Origin: AG2 sp036493735
Lineage (GTDB): Bacteria > Gemmatimonadota > Gemmatimonadetes > Gemmatimonadales > Gemmatimonadaceae
DNA length: 64,000 bases
Assembly (NCBI GenBank): GCA_036493735.1
Contig: DASXPH010000083.1
Location: 36,438-100,437, forward strand
Direction of reading: 5' to 3'
The notes beneath the pieces were generated by a model that saw nothing but the letters and a program-made list of their open reading frames with translations, ran no database searches and was not told where the DNA came from. The number at the start of each line of letters is the position of its first letter. Position 1 is the first letter of the stretch. The translations under genes and the position numbers were made by a program. This document shows, piece by piece, positions 55,801-63,731 of this stretch.

Positions 55801-56128
55801 AGGGATTCGCATCCAGGTCGAAGTCCTGCACGAGATCACCGCCGCTGAGCGTGACGCGTGCCGTCTTCGGCTTGTAGCCCACGCGGCGCGCTGAGATCGT
55901 CGCCGTCTGACCGGTGACGCGCGCGCCGGGGACGCGCAGCGAGTAGCTGCCATCGTCCCGGGTGATCGCGCCGAGCCCGAGCTCGGGAAGCGAGATGGTG
56001 ACGTTTCCGAGCATCGCGCCATGCTCGGTGGTCACGTGGCCGGTGATGGTGATGGGCGTCTGGGCCCGCGCGAGGGCCGGCAACAGGGCCATCGCCGACA
56101 GTCCGATGATGCGTCGCAGCGCTGTCAT
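52826..56128 (-). CDS. SusC/RagA-type TonB-dependent channel
   Basis: 1100 residues. Start ATG 56128, right after GGAGGAGGA; signal peptide MTALRRIIGLSAMALLPALARAQ. Domains: CarboxypepD_reg-like domain about 25-105 (ITGHVTTEHGAMLGNVTI), plug about 110-240 (VQALAAKAPNVQVQQTSGDPGAGSAIQIRG, then NDIE-like DDIENIEILKGASAAAIYGSRAANGVILITTKRG, the SusC signature), and a beta-barrel to the C-terminal FVFTVGLNR. It imports a large nutrient with the SusD gene downstream. Two octamers (52997, 55651) and one variant (53609). Confidence 0.95.
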   Translation of the reverse strand: MTALRRIIGLSAMALLPALARAQTPITITGHVTTEHGAMLGNVTISLPELGLGAITRDDGSYSLRVPGARVTGQTATISARRVGYKPKTARVTLSGGDLVQDFDLDANPLQLGEVVITGAGTSTEVEKLGNVRNSVSPDLIVKSNEANVVQALAAKAPNVQVQQTSGDPGAGSAIQIRGLRTINGSSQPLFIVDGVPMNNTTFSTTNFNPIDVAGVNLPGQVNGGELEGTSAPNSLVSLNPDDIENIEILKGASAAAIYGSRAANGVILITTKRGHSGATKYTFRSSASGDQVTKKWPLQRQFGQGLFGTSQLVTRSWGAQLTGVPTYDHASEAFTTGHVMDEVFSVSGGTERTTFYLSGDYNRNEGVFVGPNNFFNRATFRLNATHRLTDGLTLGGNFSYADTRGDFTQRGNNTNGLLLGLFRTPPEFNNKPWLDPVTGLHRSYMVPDANLSTVGQDRIFANPFFTLYQTLNNEQANRSLGDVNASYVANSWLKFDYTLGADVTNDNRLEGCPIDCTGAALGGRITEGRVVDYQIDHNLTGTATWHLGTRLAGTFTAGQNLNSRNFSTFSDVGRGLIAPQPFSILNTLARDPTSDYQYEIHNESYFGQETFDIFDQLYLTAALRNDGSTTFGTGNRRSWFPKGSAAWTFTQLHNVPYLTFGKARISYGEAGQEPQPYLTSQTFSGTALTGTISQGTGLGPTQSSNGGLVPTVVKPATALNPERTKELEGGFDIGFLGDKADFSATWYRAQTSDVILITPTPPSTGYSSEAKNAGVFRNSGTELSLNLRPITTTTYGWDIGMGWARNHSLAVSIAGAQFLPIDNFSGHTENVAMVGQPLGVMRGLGWIRCGVTNYADYPALNLAQVCAGAPKGALYINNGQCLNTQPDMPCADATDRIIGDPNPRWTGNLHSTFRYKKLELSGLIDVKKGGDVIDGTRGALLSYGTDAETGNRATCTGPNNSNCAGNMHAFGDADFFPGAVVGPGAHTKIPIGENWYRTSGLAACPFTNMDEPCVEDGGYVKLRELSIAYTFDSPWVGRYLGLTSFNVRAAGRNLKTWTKYKGLDPETNLGGATARSFGGIDYFNLPLTRSFVFTVGLNR

Positions 56129-56750
56129 TCCTCCTCCAGGTGCGGCAGTGGGACTGAATTGGAGTGATGCACAAATGCGCAACCGACCGGTGTGGCCGGC
56201 GCACGAGGCCGCGAAGGTAAGGAGGGGACCTGGCGTAGCCAGTCGAAAGTGACGAATTGCGTAACGAGCGTGGTGAGCGGACCGCTGACCATGGCGGGCG
56301 TACTTCCGGCGCTCGACGCGGAAGCTCGCGCGCCGGCGGGAGTTGGACCGCGCGTCGCGTCTCACCTAACGAGTGACGAATCTGTGAACGGGCCTCTCTC
56401 GATCGCCGATCTGGGGATGAGCCGAACGCGCGGGATGATGCCGTTGGTGCTGACCGGCTGCGGAGTTATCCGGTTAGCCGGCTGACTGGCGTGAGGCGGC
56501 CAGCTCAAACCTTCTACCGAAGAAAGTCGCGGGACGGACCGATCTTGACCGGTTCCTGCGATCGGGGATGAGCGATGGATCGTCGGCTTGCGGCGGATGA
56601 ATTGGATTGCGGAGTCCCGATGGAGACCGGTATCTCACGTGTGTTGCTGCGCGATGTGCGGGAGGCGGGTCGCGCATGTAGCGGTATGGGTGGGAGTGGC
56701 GCCGGTCGGGATCTAAGCATGGTCGGTTTGGAGTGGAGTGAGAGCGAAAG
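56129..56750. other. Non-coding upstream region of susC
   Basis: I see no convincing gene here. The open frames read Arg/Ser-rich products without domain character and have no ribosome sites. It must contain the susC promoter, but I cannot place one reliably. A variant octamer ACCTAACG is at 56364. Its right part grades into the 21-bp array. Confidence 0.5.
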
Positions 56751-57720
56751 GGCTGGACTAGAGCGCGGTGCGCGTTGCGGGGTCGCGGGTGCGGATCGCG
56801 CAGTCGTCGATGCGCGCGTGCGTCGTGGCGGCGCGGCTGTGCGGGTCGCAGGAGTGAAGCGGAGTCGTGGCGGTTGCGTTGTGCGTCGCAGCGATGAGAC
56901 TCTGCTCGTGAGCGATCCGACTGGGCAATGCGTCGATTCGGATGGGAGTTCGGCCGATCCGTTCGTGCGTTGTGCCGATGCGCCCCGCGGCGTCGGCGGT
57001 TTGCCCTGGCGTCCTCGCGGTGCGGAGTGGAGTGGCAGCGATGTGCGATGCTGTTCGGGCGGTGAGCGTGTGCATTCCGGCGGTGAGCGCGGCAGTGCCT
57101 CGGGTGAGCGATGCAGTACCAGCGGAGGCGAGTGGAGTGCTTGCGGTACGCGTTGACGTTGCTCGTGTACGCGCGATCATTCCGCCGGTTAGCGTTGCCG
57201 TTGTCGCGGAACGCGTTGCACTTGCGCCGATACGTGGTGGAGTTACGGCGATACGCGTTGTCGATGCTCCGTTCTGCGTGGGAGTTACGTCGATACGCGA
57301 TGCCGTTGCATCGGCACGCGTTGCAGTTGCGTCGTTATGAGTTGCAGTTGTGTCGGTACGCGTTGCACTTGCGCTGGTACGCGTTGCAGTTACGGTGGTG
57401 CGCGATGCAGTTACGGCGATACGCGTGGCAGTTACGTCGATACGCGTGGCAGTTATGGCGATACGCGTGGCACTTGCTCGTGTTCGCGATCCAGTTGCTC
57501 CGATTCGCCCTGTAGTTGCTGATATCCAGTTTGGACTTGTCGGTGTTCGCGTTGCAGTTGCCGCGGAACGCGATGGCGTTGGTGCGATGTGAGTTGCAGT
57601 TCCTGCGGCGCGCGACGGAGCCCCTGCTGAACGCGTTGCGGTTCGTGCGATGCATGGCGGAGTTACTGAGGCCCGCGATTCACTCGTCGCGGTATCGCGC
57701 GCAGATTCAGCGATCGAACC
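56750..57720. repeat. Degenerate 21-bp tandem array, about 40-45 units
   Basis: From about 56881 the sequence divides into consecutive 21-base units in constant phase for more than 800 bases; from 56818 it is already recognisable and earlier units are worn. The best-preserved units (about 57,100-57,480) read TGCAGTTGCG then TCGATACGCGT, on the other strand encoding the heptad TRIDATA. Because 21 is a multiple of three, all six frames stay mostly open and show seven-residue repeats (RRYALQL, AIRVAVT, HRNCNAY), which explains the many spurious frames. There are no spacers, so it is not CRISPR. No gene call is made; a decayed coiled-coil gene is one possibility. Confidence 0.85.
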
Positions 57721-57874
57721 GGACGTCCCGCTAATCGGTAAGGGGCTCTGAGAGTCGGCGTGCGTGAGGAAGGGAGCGCGGTGCAGTTCGATCGATCACT
57801 CTCGCTTCAGCCCCGTGCCGTACGGCTCATCACCGAGCGCTATCGCAAATCCCCAGAGCGCAGAAGCGTGAATT

Positions 57875-59218
57875 ATGAGTCACCCTGCGCGGGCGATTAC
57901 ACGCAGCGTCGTCGTGCTGGCGATTTGCGTCATTGCGCCATCACCGATCGAGTCGCAAGCGATGACGGGCGTCGCCGCGGTCGACTCGGCGGCAGTCGCG
58001 CGTACGTCGTGGGCGCGAGCGAGCGCCGCGCTCGCGGCGAGCGATCTGGCGACCGTATATAAGGAAGTGGCACGCGCCGCGAAGGCGTGGCCGACGCAGC
58101 CGGCGTACCTGTGGGGCCGCGCAGTGACCTCACAGCTGTCGCACGATACCGCGTCGTTACTCGATGCGCTCGAGAAATACGCGGCACTCGGCCTGGGCAA
58201 GGATCTCGATGCCGATGCGCGCTTCAGCGGCTACCGCGCACTGCCGCAATTCGCGAGTGCGTTCGCGCGGCACGAGGCGAATCGAGCGGCTATCGCTCGC
58301 AGCCGTATCGTCGCGCATCTCGTCGACTCGACCTTCTGGCCCGAGGGAATGGACTATGACGCGCGCACGGCTCGCTATTACGTCGCGAGCGTGAGACATC
58401 GGACCATCGCCGAAGTCGCGAACGGCCGAGTGGTGCGCGAGCTCTGGCCGCGCGATCGACCGCGTATCGGCGCCGTCCTCGGAGTGCGCATGGATCCAAG
58501 GACAGGCGTCCTGTGGGCGACGCTCGCCGGCATCCCGCAGATGGAGGGTTTCACGCCCTCAGACTCGACCATCGCGGCACTCGTCCGCGTGCGCATCACC
58601 GACGGCGTGATCGAGCGCCGATGGGATCTGCCGCCGGCAAAGCTAGGCCACGTGCTCGGGGACCTCGTCGTCGGCCCGTTAGGCGACGTGTTCGTGACCG
58701 ACTCGAACGATCCCATCCTGTACCGACTACGGCCGGGCGCCGACACCCTCGAGCGGATCACGAGTCCATACTTCCGGTCACTGCAGGGTCTCGCGCCGAT
58801 GCCTAACGGCAGAATCCTCTACCTGGCCGATTACTCGCATGGGTTGTTGCGTCTCGACCTTGCGACGAACGACGTCAGCCGCGTCGATGACGCGCCCCGC
58901 TCGACCTCACTCGGCTGCGACGGGCTGGCGTGGTATAACGGATCGATCGTCGCGGTGCAGAATGGCGTCGAGCCCGCGCGGGTGATGCGCTTCGTGCTCG
59001 ACACGTCCGGTCGGCGCATCGCGAGCGCCGAGGTGCTCGATCAAAATGTGGCAATCGCGGACGAGCCGACCATCGGCGCTGTCGTCGGCGACGAGTTCGT
59101 GTATGTCGCGAACAGTCAGTGGGAGAAGTACACCGATGCCGGCAAACGGAAGCCGGAGAAGGCACTCACTGTGCCCGTGCTGCTCGCTGTTCCGTTGACG
59201 CGCGCCGCCGCCCAGTGA
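57875..59218 (+). CDS. Secreted SMP-30/NHL-like beta-propeller protein
   Basis: 447 residues. Signal peptide MSHPARAITRSVVVLAICVIAPSPIESQA. A helical TPR-like segment (about 40-140) is followed by a six-bladed propeller: VDSTFWPEGMDYDARTARYYVASVRH near residue 150, LGDLVVGPLGDVFVTDSNDPILYRL near 265, LYLADYSHGLLRLDL near 312. This resembles gluconolactonase/SMP-30-like proteins; catalytic metal residues cannot be confirmed by eye. It follows the 21-bp array by about 150 bases. Octamers at 58677 and 58801, in opposite orientations 117 bases apart. Confidence 0.8.
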   Translation: MSHPARAITRSVVVLAICVIAPSPIESQAMTGVAAVDSAAVARTSWARASAALAASDLATVYKEVARAAKAWPTQPAYLWGRAVTSQLSHDTASLLDALEKYAALGLGKDLDADARFSGYRALPQFASAFARHEANRAAIARSRIVAHLVDSTFWPEGMDYDARTARYYVASVRHRTIAEVANGRVVRELWPRDRPRIGAVLGVRMDPRTGVLWATLAGIPQMEGFTPSDSTIAALVRVRITDGVIERRWDLPPAKLGHVLGDLVVGPLGDVFVTDSNDPILYRLRPGADTLERITSPYFRSLQGLAPMPNGRILYLADYSHGLLRLDLATNDVSRVDDAPRSTSLGCDGLAWYNGSIVAVQNGVEPARVMRFVLDTSGRRIASAEVLDQNVAIADEPTIGAVVGDEFVYVANSQWEKYTDAGKRKPEKALTVPVLLAVPLTRAAAQ

Positions 59219-59225
59219 GAGTTTG

Positions 59226-59609
59226 CTACAGCTTTTGGAGATGCTCGACGTATGTCGAGCCGCCATTCCGCGTCGCCGTACCCACGAGTTGTGTTCGCGA
59301 TGCGAGCGCTCCGTCGAAGTAGTAGGTGCTGGCGACTGGCGCGCCGGTGAAGGTGACCTGCACGTGAACTGAATCCCGCGCGATGCTGCCGCTCACGGTG
59401 AGGGTGCCTGCGCAGCACGCCTCCCCGGTCCAGCTTCCGGTGCCCGAGATCGTATTGCCATGCACCGTGAGATCCCATCGCTCCGAGGAGCCCGGCACCT
59501 CGCCCTGCACGCCCCAGCTGCCGTCGAGAGTTGCCGCCGATGGCGCCAGTGAGTCGGCGCAAGAGGCAGCTCCGATGAGCAACGCTGCGAGCGCGATCAG
59601 TGTTTTCAT
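59226..59609 (-). CDS. Small lipoprotein, unknown function
   Basis: 127 residues from ATG 59609. Signal MKTLIALAALLIGAASC with lipid Cys at 17, then a beta-sandwich-like domain of alternating polar strands (WDLTVHGNTISGTGSW, CCAGTLTVSGSIARDSVHVQVTFTG, TYYFDGALASRTQLVGTAT). A Cys-Cys pair occurs mid-protein. Similar small lipoproteins are common in soil bacteria and unassigned. It converges with the propeller gene (seven bases between stops). Confidence 0.7.
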   Translation of the reverse strand: MKTLIALAALLIGAASCADSLAPSAATLDGSWGVQGEVPGSSERWDLTVHGNTISGTGSWTGEACCAGTLTVSGSIARDSVHVQVTFTGAPVASTYYFDGALASRTQLVGTATRNGGSTYVEHLQKL

Positions 59610-59809
59610 ACCCTGCCCAACCGCGGCCGCGCCGAAGGCGTCACTGAAGCCGATCAACGCTCGATCAGAGTTCTGCGTAATCTGCGGCGATCTGCGTTTC
59701 GCCGTTCGAACCTCATGGAAGGTGGCCTGCGGGGTTGCGCGAAAGGCGCCGGAAGGAAACCCTTCCCCTCCCCCTCGGGTCCAATGACGTCCCCCACACG
59801 GAAGCACCC
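59610..59809. repeat. Gap with CTGCG word repeat
   Basis: No gene. At about 59669-59700 the run TTCTGCGTAATCTGCGGC plus GATCTGCGTTTCG is a set of CTGCG(A/T)-type words (CGCAGAT on the other strand), resembling one arm of the word-repeat palindromes seen elsewhere. I find no paired arm. The right part is the leader of the TonB receptor gene, with GGAAG five bases before its GTG start. Confidence 0.5.
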
Positions 59810-62800
59810 GTGCGTTTTCGCCTGCCCATTCCTCCTCTCGCCGCTCTCCTCCTCCTCGCGGCGCCATTTGGAGCCCACAGACTTCTGGCGCAGCAAGCCG
59901 ATGTCGTCCGCGGTCGTGTCATCGGACCCGACAGCACTGCCGTAGAAGGCGCGAAGGTCACCGTCACGTCGCTCGACGGGAACGTCAGCCGCTTGGCGCG
60001 CACCGACAAGAGTGGCCGGTTCACCGTCACCTTTCCGAACGGAGAGGGGGACTACATCGTCTCCTTCGCCGCGCTGGGCTTCGCGGCGAAGCACTTCGAA
60101 GTCAAACGCACCGCCGATGAGGAGATACTCATCGCCGACGCGAAGCTGACCCGCGCGGCCGTCAATCTCGAGGCGATGAAAGTTTCGGCGCCGCGTGAGA
60201 AGGTCGGGCGCAATGATGCGCAGCCGGACATCAGTGGAACCGAGCGTCCCGTCACCAATGCCGCGCTTCCGCCGGCAGATCTCGGCGACCTGGCGGCGAT
60301 GGCGGCGACACTGCCGGGCGTTCAGCTCGTTCCCGGCCAGAATGGCGACCCGAATGGCTTCTCCGTGCTCGGACTCGGCGCCGATCAGAACAACACGACC
60401 CTCAATGGCATGAGCTTCGGCGGGTCGAACTTGCCGCGCGACGCCGGCGTCTCGACCTCAGTGGTGACATCGCCCTACGACGTGTCGCGCGGTGGATTCA
60501 GCGGCGGTCAGATCACTATCCGCACACGGCCCGGCTCGAACTTCATCACCCGCGGCATGAGCCTCAATCTCGACGCGCCGCAGATGCAGTGGACTGATCG
60601 TGCGGCGCAGGCGCTCGGCCAGCAGTACTCCAACCTTTCGCTCGGCGGCATTGCGGCGGGGCCACTGGTGGTCGACAAGGCGTTCTACAACATCTCCTAC
60701 CAGCTCGGCCGGCGCGCCAACGATTATCAAAACTTGCTCAATACGGACCCTCTTGGATTACAGACGGCGGGCGTTGCCTTCGATTCGGTAACGCACTTCC
60801 TCGGCATCCTCGGTCAGTCGCAGATTCCCACTGCCGTCGGCCGCATTCCGCGTGATCGAACGAGCGATCAGGGGTCGATCCTCGGCAGTCTCGACTTCGC
60901 GCCACCCACGTCGACGACCGGTCAGGCGTACAACCTCACCTTCAACGGCAGCTGGAACAAGCAGTCGCCGGTTGGCAGCAATGCCACGTCGGTGCCGGCG
61001 AGCAGCGGCGATCGCACGGGGTGGAACGGTGGATTGCAGGCACGGCACAACAGCTACTTCGGCTTCGGCGTCCTTGAGGAGACGACCTTGGGCGTGAGCG
61101 GGTCGCACAGCTACGGCACGCCGTATCTGGCGCTGCCGAGCGGCCGAGTGTTGGTGAATTCCACCTTCGACGACGGCACGAGCGGTCTGCAGAATCTCGC
61201 GTTCGGCGGTAATCAATCGCTCAACACCAGCACGTCGACGACGAGCGTCGGGTTGTTGAACCAGCTCTCCTGGTTCAGCGCGAGCAATAAGCATCGGCTC
61301 AAGCTGACGACCGAGCTGCGGCGCGAGGCGTACTCCTCGAATCAGACGACCAATCTACTGGGTACGTACACGTATCTGTCGCTCGCCGATCTCGCCGCCG
61401 ATCAGCCGGCGTCGTTCACGCGCCAGCTGTCGCCGCGGACGAGCGGCGCAAGCCAGCTCGTGGGCGCGCTGTCGTTAGGCGACGCGTGGCGGCCGACGAA
61501 CGATTTGCAGATCCAGTATGGACTCCGGCTCGACGGCAATCGCTTCATGGCCGAGCCGATCGAGAACCCGGACATCGAGAACATCTTCGGGGCGCGCAAC
61601 GATCATGTGCCGAGCCGGGCGTATCTGAGCCCGCGGTTAGGCTTCTCCTGGACGTACGGCACGGCGCCGACGATCGCGAGCTTCGACGGCTCGGCGCGGG
61701 TTCCGCGCGCGGTGGTGCGCGGCGGCATCGGCTTGTTCCAGAACACACCGGCAACCCCGACGATCGGCTCGGCGCTCGACAATACCGGCCTGCCGAACGC
61801 GGTGCAGCAGCTCAATTGCGTGGGACCGGCAACGCCGACGCCGAACTGGGCATCGTACGAGGCCAACCTGTCGTCGATTCCTTCTCTATGCTCCGACGCC
61901 ACCACGGGAAGCGTGTTCGGGAATACCGCGCCTAACGTATCTCTGTTCTCGAAGGATTTCGCCGCGTCGCGCAGTGTGCGGTCGAACCTCCAGTGGAATG
62001 GCCCGGTGCTGGGGAATCGCCTGATGGCGACGGTCGAGGGGACATATTCGCGCAATCTGAATCAGTCCGGGTTCGTGGATCTCAACTTCAACTCGACGCA
62101 GCGATTTGCGCTGGCCGACGAGGCCAATCGGCCGGTCTATGTCCAGCCGACGAGCATCGTGCCGGCGACGGGTGCGATTGCATCCGGCGATGCGCGGCTG
62201 ACGTCACTCTTCTCGCACGTCTCGGAGTTGCGATCGGGGCTGCAGTCGGAAAGTCGTCAGGTGAGCCTTCGCCTCTCCCCGGCGACGTTCAACACCAGTT
62301 ACTCCTGGAGTCTGGCATACGTGTACGGTAACGTGCGCGACGAGGTGTACGGCTTCGGCAGCACCGCGGGAAGCCCCCTCGGCGTCTCGTGGGGCCGGTC
62401 GTCGTTCGACTCCCGTCACCAGTTCGTCTACACGCTCGGTTATAACTTCTTCAACACCGTGAACGTGAGTTGGTACGGCCAGTTCCGGTCGGGTACGCCG
62501 TTCACGCCAATGATTGCGGCCGATGTCAACGGCGATGGCTACGCGAACGACCGCGCCTACGTGTTCGACCCCGGCGCGGCGAAGGATCCGGCGGTCGCGG
62601 CCGGGATGCAGGCATTGCTCGATCACGGCTCAGGGGCGGCGCGCGAGTGTCTGAGAAGCCAATTGGGCGACCTCGCGGCGCGCAACAGCTGCGAGGGTCC
62701 GTGGACGTCCACAGCGAACCTCAGCTTCACTTTCAACCCGATGCGCGTGCGCATGCCGCAGCGGGCGACGCTGTCGTTCAATCTGTCGAACCCGTTAGGC

Positions 62801-63568
62801 GCCGCCGACCTCATCATGCACGGGTCGAACAAACTGCACGGCTGGGGACAGCCGGCGGCGCCGGACCAGTCGCTGCTCTATGTGCGCGGGTTCGACGCCA
62901 ATAACGGTCGCTACATATATGAAGTCAATCAGCGGTTCGGCGCGACGCTGCCCGCGCTGAGCGCGTTCCGATTGCCAGTGGTGTTGACGGCGATGCTGCG
63001 CTTCGATGTCGGTCCGACACGAGAGCGACAATCATTGACGTCGCAGCTCGACCGCGGACGCCGCGTCGACGGACAGAAGATGCCGGAGCAGTTCCTGCGG
63101 ATCATCTACGGTACGGGCAGCATCCCGAATCCGATGGCCCAGATCCTTCGCCAGCAGGACAGCCTCCAGTTGACGTCGAAGCAGGCCGACAGCATCGCGT
63201 CGCTCAACCGCTGGTACGGCGTGCGCGTCGACTCGATCTGGGCGCCCGTAGCGAAATACCTGAGCGAGCTGCCTGACCACTACGATCAGGGCGAGGCCTA
63301 CGATCATTATCTGCAGGCGCGCCGCGCGTCGGTGGATCTGCTCGCGCAGCTCGCTCCGACGGTGAAGGAGATTCTCACCGCGGAGCAACTGCGGAAACTG
63401 CCGGCATTCATTGCCAGCTATCTCGAGCCGCGATATCTGGCGTCGATTCGTTCCGGGACCGCGGCCTTCACCGGGGCGCCGATGCTCCCCGGCTCCGCCG
63501 CTACGTTCTTCGGAGGTGCGGGCGGTTCGGATGGTGGTGCGCGAACGGTGATCATCTCGAGACCGTAG
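59810..63568 (+). CDS. TonB-dependent receptor with helical LTxxQ-like tail
   Basis: About 1252 residues. GTG 59810 is chosen because it gives a good signal peptide (RFRLPIPPLAALLLLAAPFGAHRLLAQQ) and a GGAAG at the right distance; a TTG at 59735 would add 25 non-signal residues. Then a carboxypeptidase-regulatory-like domain (about 32-115), a plug (about 140-260: LAAMAATLPGVQLVPGQNG) and a beta-barrel to about 1080. Unusually, about 150 residues follow the barrel, with LTSKQADSIASLNRWYG and ILTAEQLRKLPAFI, which resemble LTxxQ repeats of Spy/CpxP-type periplasmic proteins. Octamers at 61473, 61930 and 62793. Confidence 0.88.
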   Translation: MRFRLPIPPLAALLLLAAPFGAHRLLAQQADVVRGRVIGPDSTAVEGAKVTVTSLDGNVSRLARTDKSGRFTVTFPNGEGDYIVSFAALGFAAKHFEVKRTADEEILIADAKLTRAAVNLEAMKVSAPREKVGRNDAQPDISGTERPVTNAALPPADLGDLAAMAATLPGVQLVPGQNGDPNGFSVLGLGADQNNTTLNGMSFGGSNLPRDAGVSTSVVTSPYDVSRGGFSGGQITIRTRPGSNFITRGMSLNLDAPQMQWTDRAAQALGQQYSNLSLGGIAAGPLVVDKAFYNISYQLGRRANDYQNLLNTDPLGLQTAGVAFDSVTHFLGILGQSQIPTAVGRIPRDRTSDQGSILGSLDFAPPTSTTGQAYNLTFNGSWNKQSPVGSNATSVPASSGDRTGWNGGLQARHNSYFGFGVLEETTLGVSGSHSYGTPYLALPSGRVLVNSTFDDGTSGLQNLAFGGNQSLNTSTSTTSVGLLNQLSWFSASNKHRLKLTTELRREAYSSNQTTNLLGTYTYLSLADLAADQPASFTRQLSPRTSGASQLVGALSLGDAWRPTNDLQIQYGLRLDGNRFMAEPIENPDIENIFGARNDHVPSRAYLSPRLGFSWTYGTAPTIASFDGSARVPRAVVRGGIGLFQNTPATPTIGSALDNTGLPNAVQQLNCVGPATPTPNWASYEANLSSIPSLCSDATTGSVFGNTAPNVSLFSKDFAASRSVRSNLQWNGPVLGNRLMATVEGTYSRNLNQSGFVDLNFNSTQRFALADEANRPVYVQPTSIVPATGAIASGDARLTSLFSHVSELRSGLQSESRQVSLRLSPATFNTSYSWSLAYVYGNVRDEVYGFGSTAGSPLGVSWGRSSFDSRHQFVYTLGYNFFNTVNVSWYGQFRSGTPFTPMIAADVNGDGYANDRAYVFDPGAAKDPAVAAGMQALLDHGSGAARECLRSQLGDLAARNSCEGPWTSTANLSFTFNPMRVRMPQRATLSFNLSNPLGAADLIMHGSNKLHGWGQPAAPDQSLLYVRGFDANNGRYIYEVNQRFGATLPALSAFRLPVVLTAMLRFDVGPTRERQSLTSQLDRGRRVDGQKMPEQFLRIIYGTGSIPNPMAQILRQQDSLQLTSKQADSIASLNRWYGVRVDSIWAPVAKYLSELPDHYDQGEAYDHYLQARRASVDLLAQLAPTVKEILTAEQLRKLPAFIASYLEPRYLASIRSGTAAFTGAPMLPGSAATFFGGAGGSDGGARTVIISRP

Positions 63569-63593
63569 ATCACGATAGTACCGATGCGGATTG

Positions 63594-63697
63594 ACCACGG
63601 AGTTCACAGAGGTTCACAGAGGAGGGGCACAACAAATCATTGAGTGTAACAACTTGATAATTTGTTGTTCCTCTGTGTTCCCCGTGTTCTCTGTGGT
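63594..63697. repeat. Long hairpin of ACAGAGG words
   Basis: ACCACGGAGTTCACAGAGG and a second TTCACAGAGG on the left (63594-63620) mirror TCCTCTGTG, TTCCCCGTG and TTCTCTGTGGT on the right (63669-63697). The inner stem ACAACAAAT (63629-63637) pairs perfectly with ATTTGTTGT (63660-63668). It follows the TonB receptor stop by 26 bases and precedes the next gene, so it may end the receptor transcript. Intergenic ACCACAGAG-type repeats occur in many environmental genomes. Confidence 0.85.
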
Positions 63698-63731
63698 TTC
63701 TCAAACGAAGCCCTTTCAGCCATCGACTGTG

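Noticed and set aside
56575..57156. Open frame of 193 codons over the first part of the 21-bp array
   Set aside because: All six frames are open there because the repeat unit is a multiple of three; the product is Arg/Ser/Gly-rich without domain, and no ribosome site is seen.
56758..57180. Minus-strand heptad frame (140 codons) in the array
   Set aside because: It is the most protein-like reading, but it keeps only part of the array, has no clear start signal and the frame changes beyond 57180; kept as a possibility in the array entry, not as a gene.
56881..57720. CRISPR array
   Set aside because: Units are contiguous 21-mers without spacers, and no cas gene is present.
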